This document shows, in pieces, positions 25,988 through 35,521 of a stretch of DNA of 64,000 bases; position 1 is the stretch's first letter; the number at the start of each line of letters is the position of its first letter. The notes under the pieces were generated by a model. It was given only the letters and a program-made list of their open reading frames with translations. It did no database searches and was not told where the DNA came from. The translations under genes were made by a program, and so were the position numbers. The stretch spans positions 26,315 to 90,314 of the forward strand of contig JBBQVS010000007.1 of assembly GCA_038211295.1 (NCBI GenBank). Reading direction: 5' to 3'. Source of the stretch: JBBQVS01 sp038211295. GTDB taxonomy: Bacteria; Chloroflexota; Ktedonobacteria; Ktedonobacterales; Ktedonobacteraceae.

Positions 25988-27046
25988 TTAGAATATCTCT
26001 CGTTCGGACTCTTTCCCTACATTGGCGAACTCAATTATGCTTCCGGTAGGCGTGGGGATTTGCCAGTAATGGAGCCGCCAGCCAGCCCCGTGCTTTTGTA
26101 ACATGAGACGCCACGCCTTCGCTTGATCGCCTTCACGGGTGCGCTGTGGGCTATCTGCGGCCTTTTTTTCCCTGAGATGGTGTAGTTCGTAGCGCGACAC
26201 GCCTTTAGCAGTACCCGCAATGACGCTAGCAGCAGCTTTAATAATGTGGCTCAACAGTATCGCATTGTCGGCTAAGCCACGACTCTCGACGGACTCGATG
26301 AAGTGGAGTCCTACTTGAAAGGGAAGCGGAGTTGCGACGCTACCGACCCAATCCTTTCGGTACTGTTGGCTGATGGCGTACATAATCCCCTGTTCTCCCT
26401 GCGTCCACAACTCCATGACATTTATTAACGGCTGTAAGTCGTCGGGAGTGATAAGAAACGGAAATTTTTGTTCAATTTTGTTGTCAGGTGGGCGGAGGAA
26501 TGTTGGTTCAGCCTCAAGTACAACCACAGAAACAGTGAGTTCTTTTGATATATCGTCAAAAGTCGATGTTGCGACATGTAAGCCTTGACCAAGCGGGTAC
26601 GGGATATGCTTGCAAACAGAACAAGTAGCGAACAACTGGGAGAGGTCAGCATGTATATATTCAGGTAAACGCGCTATAAATGTCGCTGGCTCGATACAAA
26701 TTGAACTCTCTTCAGCTTCTATAACAAGCAGTTTGTTCAGGAGATTTTCCAGATCGTGTGTCTCATCACGAAAGAATTCGTTAATGAGCTTTACAAGTTG
26801 AGTGCTATTGATGTCAAGATGATGTTTTCGCTGCAATTTTCTTACTTGCTCAAAGTTCGGATAGTCGCCATTCGCCTCCAGCAGTTGGGTCGCCCATGAG
26901 TAGTGCAACCACAGAAACGGTGCAGTGAGAGCCTCTTCCAACCAAATTTTTAAGTGTGCTAGCCATGTTTCTACCTCTGCCTTGCTTGCATTCTCAGGAG
27001 GTATCATCACAAGTGCGGGGTCAACGATAATATTAACTCTAACCAT
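25988..27046 (-). CDS. Partner protein of the DUF3696-type ATPase, function unknown
   Basis: A 352-residue soluble protein. I do not recognise a domain; it contains a Cys/His cluster (FATCSVCKHIPYP) that may bind zinc, and a basic C-terminal part ending in LHYWQIPTPTGSIIEFANVG. Its start overlaps the end of the ATPase gene by eight bases, so the two are translationally coupled. Genes that follow DUF3696-type ATPases are often variable effectors in defence-like pairs, which is a guess for this one. Confidence 0.65.
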   Translation of the reverse strand: MVRVNIIVDPALVMIPPENASKAEVETWLAHLKIWLEEALTAPFLWLHYSWATQLLEANGDYPNFEQVRKLQRKHHLDINSTQLVKLINEFFRDETHDLENLLNKLLVIEAEESSICIEPATFIARLPEYIHADLSQLFATCSVCKHIPYPLGQGLHVATSTFDDISKELTVSVVVLEAEPTFLRPPDNKIEQKFPFLITPDDLQPLINVMELWTQGEQGIMYAISQQYRKDWVGSVATPLPFQVGLHFIESVESRGLADNAILLSHIIKAAASVIAGTAKGVSRYELHHLREKKAADSPQRTREGDQAKAWRLMLQKHGAGWRLHYWQIPTPTGSIIEFANVGKESEREIF

Positions 27047-28964
27047 TGTTTGCGATATGTACTTTCTTTGCTCTTTTTCTCAGACTTGCCGCAGTAATTC
27101 TATCTTCTTGTAACATGGTTTCGTCCGAAAAGCCATCGGGCCAGTTGAGAATATTCCCTTGTGGAGAAATTTCGATGGTCTCAAATCTGGTTGCGCCCTG
27201 TTCATCTTGATCGACAAAGTAGATTAAACAATCGCTATTTTCTTGCCCATCGGTCTCTACGATATGATAGCGCAGTTGACTGATGAGGTTCTCGCTATGC
27301 GTTTCAATAAGGCATTGTTTACCACATTTCGACAGGCCCACAAAGAAGTCACCCAGACGCGCCTGTACACGTGGATGGAGATGTAGTTCTGGTTGCTCAA
27401 CAAGCAAGAGCGTATCATTGGGGGACAATAATCCCATAATAAGGATTGGTAGCACCTGACTAACTCCGACACCAACGGCGGTGAGTGGCAACCCTTTTTG
27501 TCCTGGCCTATGCACTATTTGCCAGCTCACGCCACTCTGACCCGCCTCTTGAATATTGACTTCGTTTGCCACGCCCAGGTAACGCGCCCATGAGTTTAGT
27601 GCCTCTCGTAGTATACCTTGCTCAACACACTTACTAAGAGGATTATACCACATGATACGCGCGTTCTGATTGGCGTCATACACGGCAGCAGCATATTCGC
27701 CTTTTGTACCAACGTCGTCGAGTTCGCTTGTGGGCGCGAACTTTTGCGCGGCCTGTGGGTCAGCACGTAGTGGCCCCAGGTAGCGTATCTTGCTAGTGAA
27801 GAATTGCGTGATTTTTTCTATACTCTCTTCAAAACTTTCAATGTACGTATTATTTGTCACAACCTCTAGTGCCTGAGTTTCTTTACTATCTGCTTTTGAT
27901 TCTTCTGAAGTACACTGTATCACAATTGCCCTTAGTTTGTCGCTAATAACTCTTTTCCTTTTTCTAGGTTTGAGAGATGTATACCATTGAAGTACATCAA
28001 GGAGTGTTCGACCAGAGAATACTTCTTGTATATTCTCGTTCTGACACAGTGATTGTACAGCATCTTTAAAAGTTTGTGAGCTAGCTATTTCCGTTTCAGT
28101 AAGGTCTGGAGGTATTCTAAGAAGTGCAGACGTATCGCCTGTTTCATCTATCATATCAAAGGCACGACCAATTGTTTGCATAAGCCGTCGTTTACGACGT
28201 TCTTCAACAGCATATTTTCCAATCAGGCGTGTAGGTAAGAAATGAGAGAACGTAACTAAAAATTGATTAGGTGTTCTGGAAGCTTGAGAAGATTCTTCAG
28301 GCGTAAATGTAGCTGTATACTTTGGTTCTTCAGCAGTGGAAGGCACAAACCGCAAATAACCTGGCGCAACGTCTTCGATAAATTTGCTAAATTCCGCGGG
28401 CGTCAATAATTTGACCTCAAGGCCGAACTCGAGCAAGGTATTGGTTTCGGCCTGAGAAGGGTGATACCTAGAAAACGGGCCTGCAACTATCTCCAATGTG
28501 ACATACTCAACATTTACCTTTGAGGCTTCAATGGCTGAAGTGCTTGTACCGTTACTGTTAGCACTGCGAAATTGAGCGTTCATTTTCACTGATTGAATAT
28601 TTGTACCAAGTCTTGTTATAACTCTTCCATCTACAACTCGCAGCCTAGCATTAGAAGACGTTTTTTGTGCCTCGCGTGGTTCCTCTTTGCCTATTTCTAG
28701 CTCAAAGCCAACGGTCAGGGTTCTAAGTGTTGTTTGTTCACTCAAGATATCTTCAAACGTTCCTAGTTGAACAATGGGGCCGTTGGGCAACAGGGGTCTA
28801 TCCAGGACACGACTACTCAGTGTTTGCGAAATCATGAGAATGGATTGAATAAGGCTACTTTTTCCAGAGCTATTGCGACCTGCGAGAACTGTTACAGGTG
28901 CCAATTTTAGTTCACCCGAATCGAGGATAGGTTTGAAGTTTTGGATAGTCCAGCTTTTCAACAT
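27039..28964 (-). CDS. ABC/SMC-like AAA ATPase with DUF3696 C-terminus
   Basis: A 641-residue ATPase. Walker A is GRNSSGKSSLIQS (about 29-41). A long, divergent insertion of about 350 residues follows, then Walker B LLLVEQPELHLHP, the switch His in IETHSENL, and a DUF3696 ending (GNILNWPDGFSDE). This is the OLD-like/RecF-like branch of AAA proteins, common in anti-phage and other conflict systems such as Septu-type ATPases, although no HNH partner is present. The start is placed eight bases behind AAGGA. The middle part is more AT-rich than the neighbours, hinting at transfer. Confidence 0.85.
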   Translation of the reverse strand: MLKSWTIQNFKPILDSGELKLAPVTVLAGRNSSGKSSLIQSILMISQTLSSRVLDRPLLPNGPIVQLGTFEDILSEQTTLRTLTVGFELEIGKEEPREAQKTSSNARLRVVDGRVITRLGTNIQSVKMNAQFRSANSNGTSTSAIEASKVNVEYVTLEIVAGPFSRYHPSQAETNTLLEFGLEVKLLTPAEFSKFIEDVAPGYLRFVPSTAEEPKYTATFTPEESSQASRTPNQFLVTFSHFLPTRLIGKYAVEERRKRRLMQTIGRAFDMIDETGDTSALLRIPPDLTETEIASSQTFKDAVQSLCQNENIQEVFSGRTLLDVLQWYTSLKPRKRKRVISDKLRAIVIQCTSEESKADSKETQALEVVTNNTYIESFEESIEKITQFFTSKIRYLGPLRADPQAAQKFAPTSELDDVGTKGEYAAAVYDANQNARIMWYNPLSKCVEQGILREALNSWARYLGVANEVNIQEAGQSGVSWQIVHRPGQKGLPLTAVGVGVSQVLPILIMGLLSPNDTLLLVEQPELHLHPRVQARLGDFFVGLSKCGKQCLIETHSENLISQLRYHIVETDGQENSDCLIYFVDQDEQGATRFETIEISPQGNILNWPDGFSDETMLQEDRITAASLRKRAKKVHIANNG

Positions 28965-29121
28965 GTTTGTAGTCCTTAGTTGCTGTTTATCAAATTTATG
29001 AATATTACAGTAATTTCGTCGCGCAGGCTCTTATCAGTATACATATCCGCGCTAATTGTACCGTACTTTTCATTGCTTGAGAAGGTTGGCGTACATCTTT
29101 GATGGAAAAAGAAGAGGGGTG

Positions 29122-29150
29122 TTCATATTTTTTCCCAGCTATGGTATTAT
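29122..29150 (+). promoter_or_regulatory. Candidate promoter for the aat gene
   Basis: TTCATA (29122-29127), 17-base spacer, TATTAT (29145-29150). The -35 is weak, but the spacing and position 80 bases upstream of aat fit. Confidence 0.35.
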
Positions 29151-29229
29151 AGGTACAACGTTTGTGCAAACCTCTAACTGTATTTGACTATCCAATTGTA
29201 AAACAAGAGCAAGTGTGTGTAACAATCTT

Positions 29230-29838
29230 ATGCCAAAAAGAGTACCTGAACCACTTGATCCAACGCTGGTCATTCAAGCCTATGGGCAAGGCGTCTTTCC
29301 TATGGCGGATCAATGGGGAAGGCTGCGCTGGTATGCGCCCGACCCTCGCGCTATTCTGGAACATGGAGATCTTCATGTTTCGCATTCGCTGCGTGCAACG
29401 ATCAACAAAGGCATCTATGAGGTGCGAATGGATACCGCGTTCGAGCAGGTGATGCGCTATTGCGCGAACCGAAACGATGGCGAGGGGACGTGGATTAACG
29501 AAGAGTTTATCAAAACCTACACCTTTTTGCACCGCGCAGGCATGGCTCACAGTCTGGAGGCGTGGCAGGATGAAACGCTTGTCGGTGGTCTCTATGGTGT
29601 GTCGATAGGGGCCGCGTTTATGGGTGAGAGTATGTTTTCTCACGCTACCGACGCCTCAAAGGTATGCCTTGTCGTGCTGGTTGAGCATTTAAAGCAGCGC
29701 GGTTATGTGCTTCATGATACGCAGTTTCTCACTTCACACCTCGCATCGCTTGGCGCAACTGAGATTCCACGTGGTGTGTATGAGAAGCGGTTGAAAGAAG
29801 CGTTGCGAATGCGCTGTGCATGGTCTGAACAGGTGTAG
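29230..29838 (+). CDS. aat: Leucyl/phenylalanyl-tRNA-protein transferase
   Basis: A 202-residue enzyme that attaches Leu or Phe from tRNA to N-terminal Arg/Lys of proteins, marking them for ClpS/ClpAP. Family motifs are clear: QGVFPMAD, WYAPDPRAILE, VRMDTAFEQVM, GTWINEEFIKTY, GGLYGVSIGAAFMGESMFS (the Aat core) and LHDTQFLTSHLASLGA. I chose the ATG at 29230 because the protein then begins just before the conserved block; a GTG at 29215 is possible. No clp gene is near. Confidence 0.93.
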   Translation: MPKRVPEPLDPTLVIQAYGQGVFPMADQWGRLRWYAPDPRAILEHGDLHVSHSLRATINKGIYEVRMDTAFEQVMRYCANRNDGEGTWINEEFIKTYTFLHRAGMAHSLEAWQDETLVGGLYGVSIGAAFMGESMFSHATDASKVCLVVLVEHLKQRGYVLHDTQFLTSHLASLGATEIPRGVYEKRLKEALRMRCAWSEQV

Positions 29839-29860
29839 GAGAGTATGAGGCCCATTCTTC

Positions 29861-31519
29861 TTATGGTTCGTCCGCGGGTTCAAGCACAACAGGGGTCGCC
29901 CTGTCAATGTTTGTCTCCGCGATCACCTGTACCAGCGCGGGAAGCGGCCCCTGACTAAGCGAAAGTCGCATCATGAAGCGCACGAAGGGTTGCTCGCGTA
30001 GAGGGACGCCTGAGTCGGGATGAAGCATCGCGGCAACGGCAAGTACAAGCCGCGCATCCTGATCGCGCTGTGTGTATTGGAACAGCAACGCCTGGCGACG
30101 CAGACGTTTCTCATAGAGGAGACGCCACTGCTCGTCGATCACTGTACTCACGGCCTCATCGATGATGGCATTCAATTGAGCAGATGGGCCTTTTGCTTTT
30201 TTCCCAGCTTTCCCATTTTTTGCTTGTGTACCTGTATTCTTCGCGTTCTTCCCCCAGAGACGTGTCAGATAGGGCGCGACAATCCAGGGCGGCTGAAAGA
30301 GCCATGAGGCGAATTCGTCTAGCCCGTAAATCTCTTCTCCGCGCAGGGCCAGCGTGTGCAACTCTTCGCTAAACGGCAGGGGTGGAAGGGCCGTGACGAC
30401 GATGGCGGCGGCTGCTTGCTCCGCATGAGTCGTACTTTCAAACGTAGAACGCCAGGCAAAGTAGGATATAGGCAGCTTATGACGCGTCCGCTTTGTAGTG
30501 ATATAGGCTTCCGCAATGAGTTTCAGACTATAAGAAAACGGCAGAAGGAAGCAGCCAACACTCTGCTGATTCAAAAGCTTTGTCAGCTCGTGCCAGCTCT
30601 CTACGTCCATTTCAGCCATACCAGAACAGGCGCGGATGCCTTCGAGATCGCTTAACCAGACGTTGACGATTTTGAGGAGGCCGTCGGGGCGTTTCCACGA
30701 GAGCAGGAGCAATTGTGAGCCAGAGCCATCGATGAAGCTTACACGCGCCTCATATGATGGTAAGAGTTGCAGTGCTTCTGCGGCGGTATCTGCTGTGCCA
30801 AGGACGCTTTGCATGGTGAGGCGACCCAGGGCGGCACGAACGCTTTGTTTGAGTTGACGGTTCGTGGTGGCTCTCATGATAGCATCCAGTGCTGGAATAG
30901 TTTGTGGGCTGACAAGAGAACCGAGTTGCTCGAGTGATTTAATTGCCGCCAACGCGACTTTTCCACTTTGTCCCTCAATCAAGGGGAGCAGAATTTTCGC
31001 GGCACGCGGGTCATTGCTTTCGCCCAACCATTGAATGAAGACTAGACGTTGTTCAATCGGGGTCGAGAGGATATCTTGTAGAATAACCTCAACGCCCATT
31101 TCGCCACGATCCACGACATCGAGCAGGCGCAGTTGCAGTTGCTGCATCGCGTTTTCGGGGTCGTTGAGATACTCAAGAAAACCGTCTTCCACCATCTCTG
31201 ACTCTAGCTCTTTCAGGATAGGGGCAAGCGAGAGTTTGGGCAGGTCGCTCACAGTGGGGTCAGCAATAAACTCTTCCAGGTCGTCGAGATCGTCCTCCGT
31301 CGCGAGCCTGGCGAGAATGTAGAGGGCGGCATTTTGCGCGGAAGAATCGCTGCTTGCAAGTAGGCGGAGAACTTTTTCGCGTGCGCCTTGTGTCCACTCT
31401 TCGTCCAGACGTGCATAGTAGTGAAGAAGCGTTTCGGGATTTATAGAATCGCGACGGCTAAGCGCGAGTAGAATGCTTTCGATACTATCCTGTGGAGAAC
31501 CTTTGTGTCCTCGTGGCAT
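29861..31519 (-). CDS. HEAT-repeat protein
   Basis: A 552-residue protein starting at an ATG behind AAGGAG. The N-terminal half consists of HEAT-like helical repeats (ILARLATEDDLDDLEEFI, DPRAAKILLPLIEG, ALDAIMRATTNR). The C-terminal half is of unknown fold, with a basic Lys-rich loop (KNGKAGKKAKGPSA). There is no membrane segment or catalytic motif. Probably a scaffold or adaptor. It is convergent with aat and follows the terminase on the same strand, but its start is about 105 bases beyond the terminase stop, so read-through from the terminase promoter is possible. Confidence 0.8.
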   Translation of the reverse strand: MPRGHKGSPQDSIESILLALSRRDSINPETLLHYYARLDEEWTQGAREKVLRLLASSDSSAQNAALYILARLATEDDLDDLEEFIADPTVSDLPKLSLAPILKELESEMVEDGFLEYLNDPENAMQQLQLRLLDVVDRGEMGVEVILQDILSTPIEQRLVFIQWLGESNDPRAAKILLPLIEGQSGKVALAAIKSLEQLGSLVSPQTIPALDAIMRATTNRQLKQSVRAALGRLTMQSVLGTADTAAEALQLLPSYEARVSFIDGSGSQLLLLSWKRPDGLLKIVNVWLSDLEGIRACSGMAEMDVESWHELTKLLNQQSVGCFLLPFSYSLKLIAEAYITTKRTRHKLPISYFAWRSTFESTTHAEQAAAAIVVTALPPLPFSEELHTLALRGEEIYGLDEFASWLFQPPWIVAPYLTRLWGKNAKNTGTQAKNGKAGKKAKGPSAQLNAIIDEAVSTVIDEQWRLLYEKRLRRQALLFQYTQRDQDARLVLAVAAMLHPDSGVPLREQPFVRFMMRLSLSQGPLPALVQVIAETNIDRATPVVLEPADEP

Positions 31520-31624
31520 GAAATGACTCCTTCTGAAAGGTGGAGATAGTGCTCTGTCTGGACAGAGAGTGCTGCATGAGATGCATTGTACCATGTTGTT
31601 CAGTTTCTGGGTAGGGGGATAAGC

Positions 31625-33100
31625 TCAAAAGCTCCCTTCACCAGCGTACAGACGCGGCGGAGGGATAAGCGATGAGGCGGGGGGCGTGACAAGGGTCTCG
31701 GCGGCTTCGGTGAGCAGGGCCAGGCTGATGAGAAAGTCGTCGTGTCCGTCGGCAGGATCGACGTAAAAGTCGAGCGTATCGGGGGCAGGCAGGCGATAGC
31801 GAGCGCGTTGGAGTTGTTGCCAGCAGGCCGTGTTGATCGCGTGGGGCGCGGAGCCGGGCGTGTAGAGGCGCAGGCGACCACTATTGAGTAGTGTGAGAAG
31901 CTGATAGGCAAGACGGGACTTGCTAGGACGTGAGAAGGTAAACGCGGTGACACGTTGAGGACTCAGACGGTCAAGCAAAAGCGAGGCGAGGCCGGCCCCA
32001 ATTCCGGTGGCATCGACGACAAGTCCGCGAATATTCCACCGCTCGACAAGGGCGACGGTTGCGGCATATTGTTCAAGATGCGAACGTCCGGTCCACCATT
32101 CATGATGCACAACCTCGATAGTGGGCAAGCCCAGCTCATTATAGCGGACGCGTCCAATCGTAATAACAGTGCTATCGCGACGGGACGCGGTGATGCAAGA
32201 CGAAAGAGTGCCAATGCCGGGCCGATCTTCACCCGCGACATCCATACCCGCGATATACCACCCTTCCTCACACGGAGTTTCTTCCCAGCTATGTGTGCCT
32301 TGCAGTTGCGTTTTTTGCAGCGTGTTGAGAAAGTAGCCCGCGCCGCTCAGTGGGCGCAGGTAGTATTGCGTCTGAATAGCGGGATGGTCTTCGCCTAATC
32401 GCGCGATCTCCTGTTCCACAAAGGTACGATACGCGGGATTGATAGCAGCGAGCGTGTGCCAATCGAACTCGAAATGGAGCCGTTCGCCCGTTCGCTGCTG
32501 CCGTTCGAGATTGATGGCGCGTTGTTGGGCGAGAAGTGTGCTATCACTCCAGGCGGTTCCATATAAGATTGTGGTCGCGTTACTGGTAGAAGCCATCGGG
32601 CGAAAATCGCGGTCAAACTTTTCGCTCGCCACATCTTGCGCCTCGTCGATTTCCAGCAACAGGTCCGCAGTCGCGCCTACAACGTTGCTTTCCGCGCCGG
32701 CAGAGAAAAACATGACACGCGGCCCCGCATGTGTACGCGCAAACTCCGATTGGGGCGCGAGACCAATGATGTGTCCATGACTCTGCCAGACGCGGTCACG
32801 GGTGAGCGGTGTGTCGAGCAGAGAGAGCAGGCGAAGACGGCTATTGATGATTTGTGGCGCGAAAGTCGGAGCGGCCTTGACGATTGTACCGTGCGGCATA
32901 CACGCGAGCAGGTAGGCTTCGAGGACTGCCGAGAGCTGATTTTTCCCTGACTGGCGGGAGAGCATGACGGTAAAAATGTGGCCTTTGCCAGCACAAATTG
33001 AGGCAAGGATGGCCTCAGCAATCTCGCATTGGTAGGGGTAGAGCGGCTTCCCAAGTATGTGTTTGGCGAAGCGCGTGATGGTAGTGGGGTGGTATTTCAT
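31625..33100 (-). CDS. Phage-like terminase large subunit
   Basis: A 491-residue DNA-packaging motor. The ATPase part has a Walker A-like LSRQSGKNQ (about 48-56) and Walker B plus catalytic Glu in LLLEIDEAQD. The RNase H-like nuclease has acidic residues in YIAGMDVAGEDRPG, VVDATGIGAGL and DGHDDFLISLALL. All are intact, so the protein looks functional. The ATG at 33100 is the first that matches the domain start; its ribosome site is weak. It stands alone: portal and capsid genes lie 12-24 kb away, unlike a normal phage head module. Family assignment is firm; use in a phage or phage-derived particle is inference. Confidence 0.92.
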   Translation of the reverse strand: MKYHPTTITRFAKHILGKPLYPYQCEIAEAILASICAGKGHIFTVMLSRQSGKNQLSAVLEAYLLACMPHGTIVKAAPTFAPQIINSRLRLLSLLDTPLTRDRVWQSHGHIIGLAPQSEFARTHAGPRVMFFSAGAESNVVGATADLLLEIDEAQDVASEKFDRDFRPMASTSNATTILYGTAWSDSTLLAQQRAINLERQQRTGERLHFEFDWHTLAAINPAYRTFVEQEIARLGEDHPAIQTQYYLRPLSGAGYFLNTLQKTQLQGTHSWEETPCEEGWYIAGMDVAGEDRPGIGTLSSCITASRRDSTVITIGRVRYNELGLPTIEVVHHEWWTGRSHLEQYAATVALVERWNIRGLVVDATGIGAGLASLLLDRLSPQRVTAFTFSRPSKSRLAYQLLTLLNSGRLRLYTPGSAPHAINTACWQQLQRARYRLPAPDTLDFYVDPADGHDDFLISLALLTEAAETLVTPPASSLIPPPRLYAGEGSF

Positions 33101-33183
33101 GGTGCTTTTATGGGGGGGTAGATGAAGAGGGAGGGAGAAAGAAGCATGTTTCTTTTTCAGGCACACAGTAGTGCTTATTCTCA

Positions 33184-33212
33184 AGTATACTGTGTGTTTG
33201 CGAAAAATACAA
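33184..33212 (-). promoter_or_regulatory. Promoter for the terminase gene
   Basis: Read on the minus strand: TTGTAT (33207-33212), exactly 17 bases, TATACT (33184-33189). A start about 77 bases upstream of the terminase ATG is expected. A second function of this stretch on the + strand is not seen. Confidence 0.55.
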
Positions 33213-33369
33213 GGCATAGCACATCCAAACAGGAATAGTACTAAAGAGTTCCCCGAAGACCAAAACATGAAGAATTGAAAAAGAGCAGGTAAAGTCACTG
33301 GGGATGGACAGAGAGAAGTTCATCCGTTTTATTTTTCGCAGCGCTATGCAGTAAAAGGGAGACAAGCAC

Positions 33370-33531
33370 ATGGACATGGAACAGATCAAATACTACACCG
33401 TGAGCGATGATGAAGAGGGTATCTTGCTTGCCGATATTGACGAGACAACGCCTTGCACAGACGACAATGGCAACTTACAATATTACAGTGTGTCGGGCCG
33501 CTACGTCTTCTCGGCTGATGAGGACGAGTAG
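33370..33531 (+). CDS. Small acidic protein with internal repeat, 53 residues
   Basis: An open frame with an ATG at 33370 behind AAGGGAG and a stop at 33529-33531, followed at once by a strong terminator. The product is very acidic and contains an imperfect duplication: IKYYTVSDDEEGILLADIDE and LQYYSVSGRYVFSADEDE. I recognise no family. The ribosome site, terminator and repeat argue for a real gene. It lies divergently from the terminase, so a DNA-mimic or adaptor role is conceivable but unsupported. Confidence 0.65.
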   Translation: MDMEQIKYYTVSDDEEGILLADIDETTPCTDDNGNLQYYSVSGRYVFSADEDE

Positions 33532-33551
33532 AGGTTGAGAGCAGATTTTGA

Positions 33552-33579
33552 ATGGGGTAAGCATATCTGCTTACCCCAT
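33552..33579. terminator. Bidirectional terminator
   Basis: A perfect 12-bp stem (33552-33563 with 33568-33579), loop TATC, then a T-rich tract ending near 33600. It separates the small acidic gene (+) from the beta-propeller gene (-). Confidence 0.8.
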
Positions 33580-33598
33580 CTGCATTGTTATCGCTTTT

Positions 33599-35431
33599 TT
33601 ATTGCAGTGACGTTGCTTGAAACGCGGTAAATGTCGCGGCACCACCCTGTGTCAGGACACGCAGGCCGCAGTAGCCAGTCGTAAGCGAGCTATCGGTGGC
33701 GGTGAGCGTCCAAGTGCTCGGTTCTACGCTGCCTGTTGTCCACGCTTTCGCGCTGAGGGTTGAGCCTACAATTTGAAAGCGCAGTGTATATGAGGTGTTC
33801 GTCTGTGCCGCAAACGCGGTACTTGTGAGAAACGTTCCTGCCCCTGCTACTTTCTTCTGGATATAGAACATGTTGCCATTAATGTATGCCTTGTACCAAT
33901 TGTTGCCATCGCTCCAGCGCAACACGACGCCCAGGTTCGCGTTGTTATAGCTACTCAACGCGCCACTCGCGACAACCTGCGCGTTCGTCACGGATTTTCC
34001 AAGTACGGCACTATAACTATTGCTACTGCTGGCGATGCTCCCGACGTTATTAGCGAGAGAGAACACACCCGTGGTATTCGCGTCCCCACTCCACGTTTGC
34101 CCATCGGAAGCGTTACCCCAGAGCGACTGGTTGGCACGCTGAAACGTGTCATTGCCCAGAAGTTGCCTCTGCGGCGATGTAGTTGGCGTCACAACAGGCG
34201 TCGCTGTGGGGGAAAGCGTCGGCGTTATGCCCGGCGTAATTGTTGGAACGGGTGTTATGGTGGGGGCAAACGTTGGCGTTACGGTGGGCGAGGTACTCAC
34301 AACAGGCGTGGGTACGCCGCCGAATTGTGGGGCGAACGCGAGTTTGTTGATAAATTCTTCATTAAACCAAAGACGGTTTTGCGCGTCAATATTCAAACCA
34401 TCGTGCGGGTGCGCGTTCGCTGATGGCGTGTTATATAGCGTAAAGACACCACTTACGGAGAACGAGCCGTAAATGCTCTGTAACGAGTCGTCGAACCAGA
34501 CGTTGCCGAGGCTATCCGTGCTGATACCAGAGGTGTGCTTCCCGCAGTTTTTGCACGGCGGTTGATACGCAAATTGCGTCATACCATTGCTTGTTCCAGC
34601 ACTGGCAAGGGCAGTCTGTAATCTGCCGATCTTGCCTACCCACCCTTCTGACCACCAGATGTCGCTATTTTTGTCTACTACGAGCATGTGCGGAGTAAGG
34701 CCATTTGAGCCGCCCGTAGGAACCGGATATTCTCTTAGCCCTTTGCCGTTCGCAAGAGATTCCGCGATCATCGGGGTCGCGGGATTATTCTCAGTAAACC
34801 AGACGTTATCAAAGCGATCAATCGTGATACCGTAGGGCTGGCTGCTGGCTGAAGTGGTCGCGACCTCTGTAAAAGTTTGCGTGATAGGATTAAATGCACC
34901 TATCTTGTTGACATAGTGTTCCGTGAACCAGACGATGCCTTTCGAGTCAATGGCGATATCCCAGGGGCCTGACGCGTAGGTGGGAACGTTCCACGCTTGA
35001 AAGGTATTATTTGTGGGGTTGAACATGCCAATGGAATTGCTCGTTGGCAACGCGAACCAGAGCATACCGCTCTTATCGAAGGCCAGAAAGAGTGGTTGCC
35101 CATAGCCCGCGGGCAGAGTGTAGACGGCGGGCCAGGATTGCGTGGCGGGATCGTACACGTCGATCTTGCCCGGCGCAGCGTTGTTCTGGCATTGTGGCGC
35201 GGGGTCGCAACCGGGCATGGCGAGCCAGATACGCCCCCGACTGTCAAATGTTGTTCCCCAGGGGTACGAGCCTGACGGCGCGTAGAAATCGGTTGTCGTA
35301 GTAGTCTTTCTTTGTGTCTGCTGTGCATGGGCCACCAACCAGCTCCCCACATTCCCCGTAACCATGAATATACTCGTGACCAGGGGTACGAGCACAATGA
35401 GGCTCAGGAAGACTTTTTTACGGTCTCTCAT
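33599..35431 (-). CDS. Secreted streptogramin-lyase-like beta-propeller with Thr/Pro linker and C-terminal domain
   Basis: A 610-residue exported protein. A signal peptide (residues 1-36, ending near LVAHAQ) precedes a six-bladed Vgb/NHL-type propeller (repeats such as GIVWFTEHYVNKIGAF and NVWFTENN). A Thr/Pro-rich linker of about 50 residues follows (TPTISP-like triplets), then a C-terminal beta-sandwich of about 180 residues resembling concanavalin-like adhesion modules. True virginiamycin lyases are shorter and cytosolic, so a cell-surface binding role is more likely than antibiotic cleavage. The start follows AAAGGAAA. Confidence 0.82.
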   Translation of the reverse strand: MRDRKKVFLSLIVLVPLVTSIFMVTGNVGSWLVAHAQQTQRKTTTTTDFYAPSGSYPWGTTFDSRGRIWLAMPGCDPAPQCQNNAAPGKIDVYDPATQSWPAVYTLPAGYGQPLFLAFDKSGMLWFALPTSNSIGMFNPTNNTFQAWNVPTYASGPWDIAIDSKGIVWFTEHYVNKIGAFNPITQTFTEVATTSASSQPYGITIDRFDNVWFTENNPATPMIAESLANGKGLREYPVPTGGSNGLTPHMLVVDKNSDIWWSEGWVGKIGRLQTALASAGTSNGMTQFAYQPPCKNCGKHTSGISTDSLGNVWFDDSLQSIYGSFSVSGVFTLYNTPSANAHPHDGLNIDAQNRLWFNEEFINKLAFAPQFGGVPTPVVSTSPTVTPTFAPTITPVPTITPGITPTLSPTATPVVTPTTSPQRQLLGNDTFQRANQSLWGNASDGQTWSGDANTTGVFSLANNVGSIASSSNSYSAVLGKSVTNAQVVASGALSSYNNANLGVVLRWSDGNNWYKAYINGNMFYIQKKVAGAGTFLTSTAFAAQTNTSYTLRFQIVGSTLSAKAWTTGSVEPSTWTLTATDSSLTTGYCGLRVLTQGGAATFTAFQATSLQ

Positions 35432-35521
35432 GAATGCTTTTCCTTTGCGATTGTCGTTGTTTCAAGTCCCCGACTCATACCAATGAACGGGGTCTCTCTT
35501 ACAATCGGCCCATTTCGCGCA

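Noticed and set aside
33599..35431. A true virginiamycin B lyase resistance gene
   Set aside because: It is exported and carries a Thr/Pro linker and an extra C-terminal domain; only the propeller blades are similar, so antibiotic cleavage is not supported.
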